A stretch of DNA of 64,000 bases from CAVVAL01 sp963742725 (GCA_963742725.1 CAVUMX010000004.1:62001-126000), one strand, 5' to 3'. Shown: positions 9,380 through 17,103, counted from the stretch's first letter. Notes: generated by a model not told the origin, from the sequence alone. Translations and numbers: made by a program.

Positions 9380-9383
9380 CCAT

Positions 9384-9471
9384 GTCGGCGGCCCACCGCC
9401 GACCCGACCGTTACTGGCCGTCGGCGCCCGCGCCGACCCGACTTGGACTGGCCGTCGGCGCCCGCGCCGAC
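9384..9471 (+). terminator. Three tandem hairpins behind the CBS gene
   Basis: Three closely related hairpins follow each other: GTCGGCGG-ccca-CCGCCGAC (9384-9403), then GTCGGCG-cccg-CGCCGAC at 9420-9437 and again at 9454-9471. Copies 2 and 3 sit in a ~31-34 bp direct duplication. The phrase GACCTGGACTGACC occurs both at the end of the CBS gene and after the third hairpin. They look like a terminator multiplied by tandem duplication. Confidence 0.6.
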
Positions 9472-9527
9472 CTGGACTGACCGCAGCCGCCCGGCTGTGG
9501 GCACAACCGCGAGGGGAAGTGGACACG

Positions 9528-9689
9528 ATGAGCGAGCCGGATCAGGAACGCGAGGTTCCGATGATCGACGACACCGACATCGTCGTGCTGCCCGACCAGA
9601 CTTCCGACGACATCGACGTCGACTGGTCGGATTCCGTCGAGGACCGGGAGGTCCGCCTCCTCGAGGACCGACCCCCGCACTGGGGCTGA
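9528..9689 (+). CDS. Small acidic protein, 53 aa, unrecognised
   Basis: A short gene with good initiation signals: GAGGGGAAG lies 6-8 nt before the ATG. The product starts MSEPDQEREVP, is strongly acidic (IDDTDIVVLPDQ, TSDDIDVDW) and ends LLEDRPPHWG. It has no signal peptide or membrane segment. The compact C-terminal PPHWG and the absence of low-complexity drift suggest a real gene rather than chance, but no family is recognised. Function unknown. Confidence 0.6.
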   Translation: MSEPDQEREVPMIDDTDIVVLPDQTSDDIDVDWSDSVEDREVRLLEDRPPHWG

Positions 9690-10231
9690 CGCCGCCCCGC
9701 CGCCCACGCCCGCCCGGCATCCTGCCGGCCGAGTCGCTCACCCGTGCCGCCCGGCACCCGGCCACCGAGGCTCGGCCGGCACCTGGTCACCGGAGCCGGC
9801 ACTCGGCACGGGCCGGAACCTGGTCACCGAGGCTCGGCCGGCACCTGGTCACCGAGGCTCGGCCGGCACCCGGCCACCGAGGCTCGGCCGGCACCTGGTC
9901 ACCGGAGCCGGCACTCGGCACGGGCCGGCACCCGGCCACCGAGCGGTGTCCGGCGACCGTGCCGGGCCCGGCTCTCGGCGGTCACCGGGCCATCCGGCCT
10001 TCGCTCGGCGGAGCGGAGTTCCGTCGCCGACCGCCCGACCCTGCCCGTCGACAGGTTTCGGGTGGGAATGTGGAGCCTGGCTCTCGGATCCCACCCGAAA
10101 TCTCAGCGCGACGACGACGGCCCGCTGCCGTTAGGGCGCCGGGCAGCCGTCAGTCGCCGGGGCCGGAAACGGCGCTGGCCCGCCGTGGCGGGCCAGCGAT
10201 CGTTCGGGCCAGCGATCGTTCGGGGCAGCGC
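9690..10231. other. Non-coding gap dominated by GC-rich repeats
   Basis: No convincing gene is seen in these 542 bases between two convergent genes. The interval holds the 25/37-bp tandem array (9753-9942) and a 17-bp direct doublet (GGCCAGCGATCGTTCGG) near 10190-10225. Long open frames here are repeat translations without a start context. Confidence 0.6.
9753..9942. repeat. Tandem 25-bp/37-bp minisatellite array
   Basis: A 25-bp unit (GGCACCTGGTCACCGAGGCT plus CGGCC, with a CCCGGC variant) alternates with a 37-bp variant in which GGAGCCGGCACTCGGCACGG replaces the middle. The composite 25+37 block occurs twice (from 9753 and again from about 9866), separated by further 25-bp units. It is non-coding. 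Confidence 0.85.
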
Positions 10232-10636
10232 TCAGGAGGAGCGGGCCCGGAGGGCGTCGCGGATTTCGGTGAGGAGGATGACCTCGTCGGACTGGGCCTC
10301 GGGCTCCGGCTCCTGGCCGCGCTTGCGCCGCTCGGCCAGCTTGTTCATCGGCATGATGACGAAGAAGTAGATGACCGCCGCGATGGCGACGAAGTTCACG
10401 GCGGCGGCGATGAAGTCGCCGTACTTGAGGACCACGTCGTCGGTGACGCCGGCGCCGTTCTCCTTGATGATCACGCCGCCCTTGGTGCCGATGGCCGGAA
10501 TCAGCTGGATCAGGGGCTTGATGAACGAGTCGACGAACGACGTCACCACAGCCGTGAACGCGGCGCCGATGACGATACCGACGGCGAGGTCGATGACGTT
10601 CCCTCGCATGATGAAGTCACGAAATCCCTTGAGCAC
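10232..10636 (-). CDS. mscL: Large-conductance mechanosensitive channel MscL
   Basis: 134 aa, the usual length. The N-terminal motif LKGFRDFIMRGNVIDLAVG leads into TM1 (AVGIVIGAAFTAVVTSF); a periplasmic loop with GTKGGVIIKENG follows; TM2 is AVNFVAIAAVIYFFVI, and a charged tail ends EILLTEIRDALR-like. It opens under membrane tension to release solutes during osmotic downshift. The GTG at 10636 is chosen because GAGGGGAAG precedes it and because it gives the canonical MscL N-terminus; longer in-frame extensions upstream run into the neighbouring gene. Its neighbours (SAF protein, FmdB-like protein, 5-FCL, all on the same strand) are a conserved actinobacterial order. Confidence 0.97.
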   Translation of the reverse strand: MLKGFRDFIMRGNVIDLAVGIVIGAAFTAVVTSFVDSFIKPLIQLIPAIGTKGGVIIKENGAGVTDDVVLKYGDFIAAAVNFVAIAAVIYFFVIMPMNKLAERRKRGQEPEPEAQSDEVILLTEIRDALRARSS

Positions 10637-10680
10637 GCGCTTCCCCTCTAGTGAGCGTGTCGACGCGGCCCCCGAGCGCG

Positions 10681-11364
10681 TCACGGCGAACGCACTGTAA
10701 CCGTTACGTGAGCGTCTGTCGTGACTCCGGCGAGTCGTGCCGCTTGGTCCGGTGTGACCGCGAGATAGATCAGCGTCCCGTCCTCCGGCGCCTCCCCGCG
10801 CGCCGCGGCCCGCAACACCAGGACGTCGCCCGCCAGCATCCGCGCCGGCTGCGAGCCGTCGGCGCCGAGCACATCGACCCGCGCGCCTGGCCGAACCACG
10901 GACGCCACCCCCGAGTCGGCCAGCCGCAGCGGGAATCCCACCAACCCCGCCGGCGCGACCAACTCGGACGGTGACACGCGAATCGGCCCCGCAACGGGTG
11001 CTGGTGCCGGCCGCTCCATCAGCAGGACGCCCGCCGCGAGGCACAGCAACCCGGCGACCGCACCGGCCCGCAGCACGCTCGCCCGTCGCGGCAGCCCGAA
11101 CGCAAACCGCGGCGGATCAAGACTCTCGGCGCGGCCGGCAGGGGAAGGCGCCACCTCGCCGCCGCCGAGCCAGGCCGGCGACGGACCGGGCCGGGAAGGT
11201 GCCATGTCGCCGCCGCCGAGCCAGGCCGGCGACGGACCGGGCCGGCCGCGCGAGCGCTGCGGTGAGTCGCGGCCGGGTGGCGAGGGGGCGCCGCCCAGCG
11301 GACGCGACGGCGTGGACCCGCCGAGCGGGGAGTTCGGGCCGTAGGTGTCGTCGGGCGAGAACAC
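10681..11364 (-). CDS. SAF-domain membrane protein (RcpC/CpaB-like)
   Basis: 227 aa. The first ~95 residues are Pro/Gly-rich and probably cytoplasmic; one transmembrane helix follows (about 95-117, GAVAGLLCLAAGVLLM). The extracytoplasmic part is a SAF domain (about 130-225: VSPSELVAPAGLVGFPLRLAD, RPGARVDVLGADG, LVLRAA), the beta-clip fold found in Flp-pilus CpaB/RcpC proteins. The N-terminal region contains a direct duplication of RPGPSPAWLGGG(D/E)xAPS encoded by a 51-bp DNA repeat near 11150-11251. It sits between mscL and the FmdB-like gene. No other pilus genes are in the window, so its partner is unknown. Confidence 0.8.
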   Translation of the reverse strand: MFSPDDTYGPNSPLGGSTPSRPLGGAPSPPGRDSPQRSRGRPGPSPAWLGGGDMAPSRPGPSPAWLGGGEVAPSPAGRAESLDPPRFAFGLPRRASVLRAGAVAGLLCLAAGVLLMERPAPAPVAGPIRVSPSELVAPAGLVGFPLRLADSGVASVVRPGARVDVLGADGSQPARMLAGDVLVLRAAARGEAPEDGTLIYLAVTPDQAARLAGVTTDAHVTVTVRSP

Positions 11365-11501
11365 GGGCGGCTCCTCACGTCGGGGTGTTTCCGACGTTAG
11401 GAGCCGAGGGGTGCGTGCGGTATCGCGTGGACGTTATCTGTGGACGGCGAACACCGGTGTGGACGACCGAGGAGGGATGCCCGCTGCTGTGGTATGCGCG
11501 G

Positions 11502-11834
11502 TCAGGATGCGGCGGCGGCCGGCGTGCTCGCCGGAGCGGAACTGCCGTTGGCGCTCTTCGGTGCGGAGCTGCCGTTGGAGCCGCCGGTCGTGGCGGGAGC
11601 CGACGATCCGTTCGACGACTCGGTCGTCTTCGCGGTCGTGGTGGAGCTGGTCTGCGCGGAGCGGGAGTCCGTCCGGTAGAAGCCTGAGCCCTTGAAAACC
11701 ACGCCCACGGCGGAGAAGACCTTGCGGAGCCTGCCCTGGCACTCGGTGCAGATGGTCAGCGGCTCGTCGGAGAACGACTGGACAGCCTCGAGCCGGTGGC
11801 CACATTCGGTGCACGCGTACTGGTAGGTCGGCAC
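11502..11834 (-). CDS. FmdB/CxxC_CxxC_SSSS-type zinc ribbon protein
   Basis: 110 aa. Residues 1-52 are the FmdB regulatory zinc ribbon: VPTYQYACTECGHRLE supplies the first CxxC and TICTECQGRLRKVFS the second, followed by GVVFKGSGFYRTDSR, the canonical end of the domain. The remaining ~55 residues are a low-complexity Ser/Thr/Ala/Gly tail (SSTTTAKTT, NGSSAPA repeats) probably disordered. The role of this family is not settled; it is thought to be a small regulatory or RNA/DNA-binding zinc protein. The GTG start gives the canonical N-terminus. Same strand as 5-FCL upstream, with a 79-nt gap. Confidence 0.88.
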   Translation of the reverse strand: MPTYQYACTECGHRLEAVQSFSDEPLTICTECQGRLRKVFSAVGVVFKGSGFYRTDSRSAQTSSTTTAKTTESSNGSSAPATTGGSNGSSAPKSANGSSAPASTPAAAAS

Positions 11835-11913
11835 GTTCCGGGTCCTCCTGGTCTGGCACTCTGTTTCTCCGAGTGCTAAGTGTGCGCCATGGGACCCGCG
11901 ACCGTCCACCTGA

Positions 11914-12729
11914 TCAGCGGATGTAGGGAAGATCACACCAGCCGCCGGACGGTGTGATAACGGCACTCACCAGCCGGTCATGCGGCTCCGTGGGCACCTC
12001 GTCCACCAGCTCGCCGTCGTGCAGAAGCGCCAGGACAGGCACCCCGGCCGGCACCCTGGCGAGCGCCCGGTCGTACGAGCCGCCGCCGCGTCCCAACCGG
12101 GCGCCGCGCCGGTCGACGGCCAGCGCCGGCACGATGACCAGGGCCGCTCCGGTGATCGCGTCCACGCCGAGACGGGGGCCCGGCGGCTCCAGCAGTCCGC
12201 GCCGCGCAGGGTCGAGGCCGCCCTCGTACTCCGCCCAGTCGAGGTCGTTGTCCGGGCGCAGCACGGGGAGCAGGACCCTGGCGCCCGCGTCCCGGAGCGC
12301 GTCAGGGAGGTGCGGACCACCCGGCTCGGCCCCGATCGGCACATACGCGGCCACCACTGGCTGGCCCGCACTGGCTGGCGCCGGCCCCGGGGCCGGCGGC
12401 TGGTCCGCGCCAGCTGAGGGCGGCTGGTCCGCGCCGGCCGTGGGCGGCGGGTTCGGCGGCTGGTCCGCGCCGGCTGAGGGCGGCTGGTCCGCGCCGGCCG
12501 TGGGCGGCGGGTTCGGCGGCTGGTCCGCGCCGGTTGAGGGCGGCTGGTCCGCGCCGGCCGTGGGCGGCGGGTTCGGCGGCTGGTCCGCGCCGGTTGAGGG
12601 CGGCGGGTTCGGCGGGATGTGCGCGAGCAGATGGGCGATGACCCGCTCGGATGCCTCTGCGCGGGCGGCTGTGTCCAGCGCGGACCGCCGGCCGAGTAGT
12701 TGGGCGCGGATCACCGACTTGTCACTCAC
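11914..12729 (-). CDS. 5-formyltetrahydrofolate cyclo-ligase with Pro-rich repeat insertion
   Basis: 271 aa; the family is normally about 190-200 aa. The N-terminus (SDKSVIRAQLLGRRSAL) and C-terminal half (AAYVPIGAEPGG, GARLGRGGGSYDRALAR, PTEPHDRLVSAVITPSG) are standard for the ATP-dependent enzyme (5-FCL, fthC/ygfA) that turns 5-formyl-THF into 5,10-methenyl-THF. The extra length is a tandem repeat at residues about 39-111 made of 20-residue units (PNPPPTAGADQPPS(T/A)GADQP), placed between the first helix and the first nucleotide-binding strand. The insertion keeps the frame and leaves the ATP/substrate motifs intact, so the enzyme may still be active. The GTG start gives a family-like N-terminus. 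A 72-bp dispersed repeat lies 32 bp upstream. Confidence 0.9.
   Translation of the reverse strand: MSDKSVIRAQLLGRRSALDTAARAEASERVIAHLLAHIPPNPPPSTGADQPPNPPPTAGADQPPSTGADQPPNPPPTAGADQPPSAGADQPPNPPPTAGADQPPSAGADQPPAPGPAPASAGQPVVAAYVPIGAEPGGPHLPDALRDAGARVLLPVLRPDNDLDWAEYEGGLDPARRGLLEPPGPRLGVDAITGAALVIVPALAVDRRGARLGRGGGSYDRALARVPAGVPVLALLHDGELVDEVPTEPHDRLVSAVITPSGGWCDLPYIR
12398..12613 (-). repeat. 60-bp in-frame tandem repeat inside 5-FCL
   Basis: Three 60-bp units (12398, 12458, 12518) and a 36-bp partial unit (12578-12613) are nearly identical, differing mainly at CAGCTGAGGG/CGGCTGAGGG/CGGTTGAGGG. They encode the Pro/Ala/Asp/Gln-rich insert. Confidence 0.95.
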
Positions 12730-12761
12730 GGTGCCCACTGTGCCTCGCGTTGCGCCGATCT

Positions 12762-12833
12762 CGAAACGGACTATCGGGACTAGTGTGCCCACCGGCGCCC
12801 GGTATAAGGACGCGTTCCCCGAAAGTCCGGTTC
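12762..12833. repeat. 72-bp dispersed palindromic element, copy A
   Basis: Aligns without gaps to 44952-45023. Both copies begin CGAAACGGACTATCGGGACT and share GGCGCC at the centre, AAGGACGCG in the right half and AGTCCGGTT at the right end. The ends are imperfect inverted repeats (AAACGGACT / AGTCCGGTT). This copy lies between the start of 5-FCL (-) and the GGDEF gene (+), where it could also contribute promoter or operator sequence. Confidence 0.75.
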
Positions 12834-12972
12834 GGGCCGGCGACGAACGGCACCGGGCGCGGCGGCACAGCGGCTGGCGGCGGTCAGGGGCGGGTGGCGA
12901 GGGGGTGCCCCCCAGCGCGGCGTCCGGCGTGTCAGCATTCCAGGACTGATCGCTACGGACGGTGGAGGCCGC

Positions 12973-14946
12973 ATGACGTTGCGTACTCGGCTCACCGCAG
13001 CCTTCCTCGCCGTCGTCCTGGGGCCTGTCGTGGTGAGCGCTGTCGCCGTCGCGAGCACGGTCGCCACCCTGACGCAGAGCCGCGAGAACGAGCGGCTGGA
13101 CACCGCCGCCAGCACGGTCGTCACGGGCATCACCGCGTTGTGCCAGCGTGCGCGGGCCGCCGCCGAAGCGCTCGCCGCCAGCGGCCCGTCCACCTCGACG
13201 CCCGCCGCCCTCGTCAAACGCGGCCTCGCCGACGCCGCCCGCCTGGAGGACGGCAACGGCCGTCTGGTGTCCAGCGCCGGCTCGGTGACGAGCGCCGACC
13301 GGGTCCCGTGGGGCGACTGCGCGTCCCGGATGCCGGCCGCCGCCCCGATCGTCGCCGCCGCCGTCGAGCTGCACGAACGCGACGGCACCCGCGTCGGATG
13401 GGCCCGCGCCGCCTTCCGCCTGGACACCGCCAAGGCACGGCGACTCGCCGCGTCGGCAGGCGTGGACCTCACCGTCCTCGACGGTGACGAGCCCGCCGTG
13501 AGCACGATCAACGCCAGCAACGCGGCACGGGTCGCGCTGGCCGCAGCCACGGCGGACACCCGGAACGTCCGGGTCAGGCTCCTCGAACCGTCCGCCGGCC
13601 AGCCGCTGCGGATCGCCCTCAGCACCACCCGCGCCGACCTCGCCGCCCTGTACGCGCTGCTCGCCGCCGTCGTGGCCGTCGTCGGCGCGCTGGCCGTCCT
13701 CGCCGCCGGGTACCTCGCCCGCTCGCTCACCCGCCCCCTCAACGACGTGGCGCAGGCGGCGGAGCTGGTCGCGTCCGGGGATCTGGACGTGCGGGTGCCC
13801 GTCCGGGGCCGGGACGAGATCGGCCGGCTCGCGACCACGTTCAACCGCATGACCAAGGACCTCAAGGTGTACGTCTCGGCGCTCACCGCCAGCCGGGACC
13901 AGCTCCGCGGCAACCTGGCGCTGCTCGGCGACACCCTCTCCAGCACCCATGACCTGGACCGGATCCTGGAGGTCATCCTGGAGACGGTCATGGCGGCGAC
14001 GGGGGCGCAGGCGGGGGTGGTGCTCCTCGCGGAGCGTCCGGCCAGCGCGTGGCCCGGGGTGCTGGTCGGGCAGTGCGGGTACGGGCTCGGCACGGATGTC
14101 ACCGCGTTGCGCATCCCGATCGGGGCCGGGCTGCTGGGCGGCGTGGCGGAGCGGGGCGAACCGAGGCTGGGGCGTGTCTCCGATGACAACGCCGAGGTGA
14201 CGCGTGAGGAACCGGCCTGCCGGACGTACATCATGGTGCCCTTCTCTGGTTCTGGACGCCTTCTCGGCGTGCTCGCCCTGTACGACCGCCTGGGGGCCGA
14301 CGACTTCGACGACGGCGACCTCGTGACCCTGCGGACGTTCGCCGGGCAGGCGGCCGTCGCGGTCGAGAACGTGCTGCTGCACCGGGACGCCCAACGGCTG
14401 TCGCTCGCCGATCCGCTGACCGGGCTGTGGAACTACCGCTACCTGGACGTGTCGCTGCGGCGCGAGGTGGAACGGGCGACCCGGTTCGGCCGGCCGCTCG
14501 CCGTGCTGGTGCTGGACCTCGACGGGCTGCAGGGGCTGAACGAGGCGCGGGACGCGGTGCTCGCCGAGATCGCCGGTGTCGTGCGCCGGGCGGTCCGCGA
14601 GGTCGACCTGGTGTTCCGGCGCCGCGACGAGGAGCTGGTCCTGCTGCTGCCCGAGACCGCCGCCGACGGGGCGTGCCGGGCCGCCGAACGGATCTGTGAG
14701 GGGCTGCGGACCGCGCCCGTGCGGCTCGGGGTGGCGCTCGTGCCGTGCACGGCCACGGTCGGGGCGGCGGTGTACCCGGATCACGCCGACGACCCGGACG
14801 GTCTCCTCGCCAGGGCCGACGCCGCGCTCGTCACGGCCAAGACCGCAGGCGGGGACACGTGGCGAATGGCGGGCGAACCGGGCACAGCCGGGCCGCCGAG
14901 CGGTCGCGCCAGGGAGGCTCAGGTGAGGATCCGCCGTTCCGGCTAG
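12973..14946 (+). CDS. Membrane sensor with HAMP, GAF and degenerate GGDEF domains
   Basis: 657 aa. TM1 is at about 9-31 and TM2 about 225-250; the ~190 residues between them form an extracytoplasmic sensor. A HAMP domain follows (about 250-303: RSLTRPLNDVAQAAELV, GRDEIGRLATTFNRM), then a GAF domain (about 320-465) and a GGDEF fold (about 470-625: DPLTGLWNYRYLD, LDLDGLQGLN, RADAALVTAK). The catalytic GG(D/E)EF loop reads RRRDEELVLL, lacking both Gly residues, so diguanylate cyclase activity is unlikely; it may bind GTP or act as a protein-interaction output. RBS GGTGGAGG precedes the ATG. galU follows 10 nt after the stop but has its own -10. Confidence 0.85.
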   Translation: MTLRTRLTAAFLAVVLGPVVVSAVAVASTVATLTQSRENERLDTAASTVVTGITALCQRARAAAEALAASGPSTSTPAALVKRGLADAARLEDGNGRLVSSAGSVTSADRVPWGDCASRMPAAAPIVAAAVELHERDGTRVGWARAAFRLDTAKARRLAASAGVDLTVLDGDEPAVSTINASNAARVALAAATADTRNVRVRLLEPSAGQPLRIALSTTRADLAALYALLAAVVAVVGALAVLAAGYLARSLTRPLNDVAQAAELVASGDLDVRVPVRGRDEIGRLATTFNRMTKDLKVYVSALTASRDQLRGNLALLGDTLSSTHDLDRILEVILETVMAATGAQAGVVLLAERPASAWPGVLVGQCGYGLGTDVTALRIPIGAGLLGGVAERGEPRLGRVSDDNAEVTREEPACRTYIMVPFSGSGRLLGVLALYDRLGADDFDDGDLVTLRTFAGQAAVAVENVLLHRDAQRLSLADPLTGLWNYRYLDVSLRREVERATRFGRPLAVLVLDLDGLQGLNEARDAVLAEIAGVVRRAVREVDLVFRRRDEELVLLLPETAADGACRAAERICEGLRTAPVRLGVALVPCTATVGAAVYPDHADDPDGLLARADAALVTAKTAGGDTWRMAGEPGTAGPPSGRAREAQVRIRRSG

Positions 14947-14949
14947 TCT
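14944..14949 (+). promoter_or_regulatory. Candidate -10 (TAGTCT) for leaderless galU
   Basis: TAGTCT ends 7 nt before the galU ATG and no ribosome-binding site is visible. This spacing fits a leaderless transcript starting at or next to the ATG. Confidence 0.5.
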
Positions 14950-14956
14950 GCCCGGC

Positions 14957-15871
14957 ATGGCCGACACCGCTCCCCTTGCCACGACCAACCGCCCCCCGAC
15001 GAAGGCCGTCATCCCGGCCGCGGGCCTCGGTACCCGGTTCCTGCCCGCCACCAAGGCAGTGCCGAAGGAACTCCTGCCGGTGGTCGACAAGCCGGCGCTC
15101 CAATACATCGTCGAGGAGGCCGCGGCCGCCGGCATCACCGACGTCCTGCTGGTTACCAGCCGCGGCAAGAGCGCGATGGTCGACCACTTCGACCGCCGGC
15201 CGGACCTGGAGGCGCAGCTGGAGGCCAAGGGCGACCAGCGCCGCCTCGACGCCATCCGGAAGCCGTCGCAGCTCGCCGCGATCCACACCTCCCGCCAGGA
15301 CGAGCCGAAGGGTCTCGGCCACGCCGTCCTGTGCGCCGCCGCCCACATCGGCGACGAGCCGTTCGCCGTGATGCTCGGCGACGACCTCATCGACGAGCGC
15401 GACCGCCTCCTCGCCGAGATGCTCGGGGTGCAGGCCGAGCGGGGCGGCATCGTCCTCGGCCTGATCGAGGTGCCGATCGAGCACATCAACCGGTACGGGT
15501 CGGTGGCCGTGTCGCCGGTCGAGGGCGACCTGGTGCGTGTCCACCAGCTCGTGGAGAAGCCCGACCCGGCCGAGGCGCCCAGCAACCTCGCGATCATCGG
15601 CCGGTACGTGCTGCCGCCCGAGATCTTCGACGCGATCCGCAAGACCGAGCCCGGCGCCGGCGGCGAGATCCAGCTGACGGACGCCATGGCCCGCCTCGCC
15701 AGCGAAGGCGTGCCCGTGCACGGCGTCGTGTTCCGGGGCCGGCGGTACGACACGGGCGATCGTGGCGACTACCTCAAGGCCGTAGTGCAGCTCGCGTGGG
15801 ACCGTGAGGACCTCGGCCCGGCGTTCCGGGAATGGCTGGTCGAGTTCGTGTCGACACAGGAGCGCACATGA
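14957..15871 (+). CDS. galU: UTP-glucose-1-phosphate uridylyltransferase
   Basis: 304 aa, normal for bacterial GalU. It makes UDP-glucose from UTP and glucose-1-phosphate for glycan and trehalose synthesis. The nucleotide-binding signature is KAVIPAAGLGTRFLPATK (about residues 16-33), with KELLPVVDKPALQYIVEEA next. The active-site strand FAVMLGDDLID, the VEKPDP loop and the C-terminal GRRYDTGDRGDYLKA are all present. The stop overlaps the glp start by 4 nt (ATGA), so the two are translationally coupled; galU-glp-rimJ-sepX order is widely conserved in Actinobacteria. Confidence 0.96.
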   Translation: MADTAPLATTNRPPTKAVIPAAGLGTRFLPATKAVPKELLPVVDKPALQYIVEEAAAAGITDVLLVTSRGKSAMVDHFDRRPDLEAQLEAKGDQRRLDAIRKPSQLAAIHTSRQDEPKGLGHAVLCAAAHIGDEPFAVMLGDDLIDERDRLLAEMLGVQAERGGIVLGLIEVPIEHINRYGSVAVSPVEGDLVRVHQLVEKPDPAEAPSNLAIIGRYVLPPEIFDAIRKTEPGAGGEIQLTDAMARLASEGVPVHGVVFRGRRYDTGDRGDYLKAVVQLAWDREDLGPAFREWLVEFVSTQERT

Positions 15872-17103
15872 CATCTACGGTCCGTCCGGGCCTGGCCGAG
15901 TACCTGACCGACCTGCTGGCCGGCATCCGGCCGCTGCGTCCGCTGGAACTGGCCCTGCTCGACGCGCACGGCGGGGTCCTCGTCGAGGACGTGACGGCGC
16001 CGGCCGCTGTGCCGGCCTACGACGTCGCGGCGATCGACGGGTACGCCGTCCGTGCCGAGGACCTGGTGGGCGCGTCCCCGGGCAACCCTGTCCGGCTGCC
16101 TGTCGTCGGCGACCTGCGCGCCGGCTCCTGGCAGCCATCGCGGGCGCTGCCGGGGGCGTGCTTCGCCGTGGCGGCGGGTGCCTCGCTGCCGACCGGGGCC
16201 GACGCCGTCGTCCCCGCCGAATGGACGGACCACGGCCTCGCGCACCTGGAGATCAGCCAGGGGCTGGGCCGCGAGGCGTACGTGCGCCGGGCCGGTTCCG
16301 AGCTTGGAGCCGGTGACCTCATCGCGCGGGCGGGGGCGCGGGTGACGTCCGGGCTGGTCGGGCTGCTCGCCGCCGCCGGAGTGATGAAGGTGACGGTGCG
16401 GCCTCGTCCGCGTGTGGCCGTGATCGCCACCGGCGACGAGCTGATCGAGGCGGGCCAGGGCGGCACCGTCGGGCGTGTCCTCGACGCCAACTCGTACGCG
16501 TTGACGGCCGCGGCGCGGGACACGGGCGCGCACGCCGTCCGGGGCGGCATCGCGGGCGACGAGCCCGAGCCCCTGCGCGAACTGCTCGAAGACCACGCGA
16601 TGCGATCGGACCTCGTCGTCGTCACCGGCGGCACCGGCGGCGGTCCCGGCGACACGGTCCGGCGGCTGCTCGGCCACGACGGGTCGGTCCAGTTCGTCGA
16701 GCTGCCGGTCTACCCCACAGGAACCCTTGGCTACGGGACTATCGGCGCCGACGAAACCCCGATCGTCTGCCTGCCCGGCGCCCCGGCGGCCGCGCTGATC
16801 GGGTTCGAGGTGCTGGCCCGTCCGATCCTGCAGCGGCTCGCCGGCGCCGAGCCCGTGCACCGGCCGGCCGTGAAGGCGAACCTGGTCGAGCCGGTCGTGT
16901 CCCCGTCCGGGGTGCGGGAGTTCCGGCCCGCCACGGTGTCCGAGCGGCGGGGTGGCGGGTACGCGGTCCGGCCGCTGCCGGGCGGTGCCCACGTCCTGTC
17001 CGGGCTCGCCGAAGCCAACGGCCTCATCGTTCTCGGGGAACGGATCACCAACGCGCCCGCCGGGACGACCGTCGACGTGCTGCTGCTGGACCGTCGGCGT
17101 TGA
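15868..17103 (+). CDS. glp: Glp, MoeA/gephyrin-like protein
   Basis: 411 aa, MoeA-type architecture. Domain motifs: PAYDVAAIDGYAVRAEDL, GADAVVPAEW, the MoCF_biosynth strand VAVIATGDELIEAG followed by DANSYAL and VVTGGTGGGPGDTV, and a C-terminal domain IV. MoeA enzymes insert molybdate into molybdopterin, but the paralogue located between galU and rimJ in Actinobacteria (Glp of Corynebacterium) is reported to bind the divisome factor SepF and a membrane receptor encoded two genes downstream. The presence of the matching membrane gene at 18005 supports that cell-division role here, while molybdenum chemistry cannot be excluded. Translationally coupled to galU. Confidence 0.85.
   Translation: MTSTVRPGLAEYLTDLLAGIRPLRPLELALLDAHGGVLVEDVTAPAAVPAYDVAAIDGYAVRAEDLVGASPGNPVRLPVVGDLRAGSWQPSRALPGACFAVAAGASLPTGADAVVPAEWTDHGLAHLEISQGLGREAYVRRAGSELGAGDLIARAGARVTSGLVGLLAAAGVMKVTVRPRPRVAVIATGDELIEAGQGGTVGRVLDANSYALTAAARDTGAHAVRGGIAGDEPEPLRELLEDHAMRSDLVVVTGGTGGGPGDTVRRLLGHDGSVQFVELPVYPTGTLGYGTIGADETPIVCLPGAPAAALIGFEVLARPILQRLAGAEPVHRPAVKANLVEPVVSPSGVREFRPATVSERRGGGYAVRPLPGGAHVLSGLAEANGLIVLGERITNAPAGTTVDVLLLDRRR

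Noticed and set aside
9753..9942. Possible CRISPR array
   Set aside because: Units abut or vary internally with no unique spacers of constant length and no cas genes nearby; it is a minisatellite.
9443..10651. Plus-strand open frame of about 400 codons across the repeat array and mscL
   Set aside because: It translates the 25/37-bp repeats and then the antisense of mscL; no ribosome-binding site and no domain.
11914..15753. A very long minus-strand open frame covering 5-FCL, the GGDEF gene and galU
   Set aside because: Only the last ~270 codons encode a recognisable protein (5-FCL). The rest is the antisense of the GGDEF and galU genes, a GC-bias artefact.
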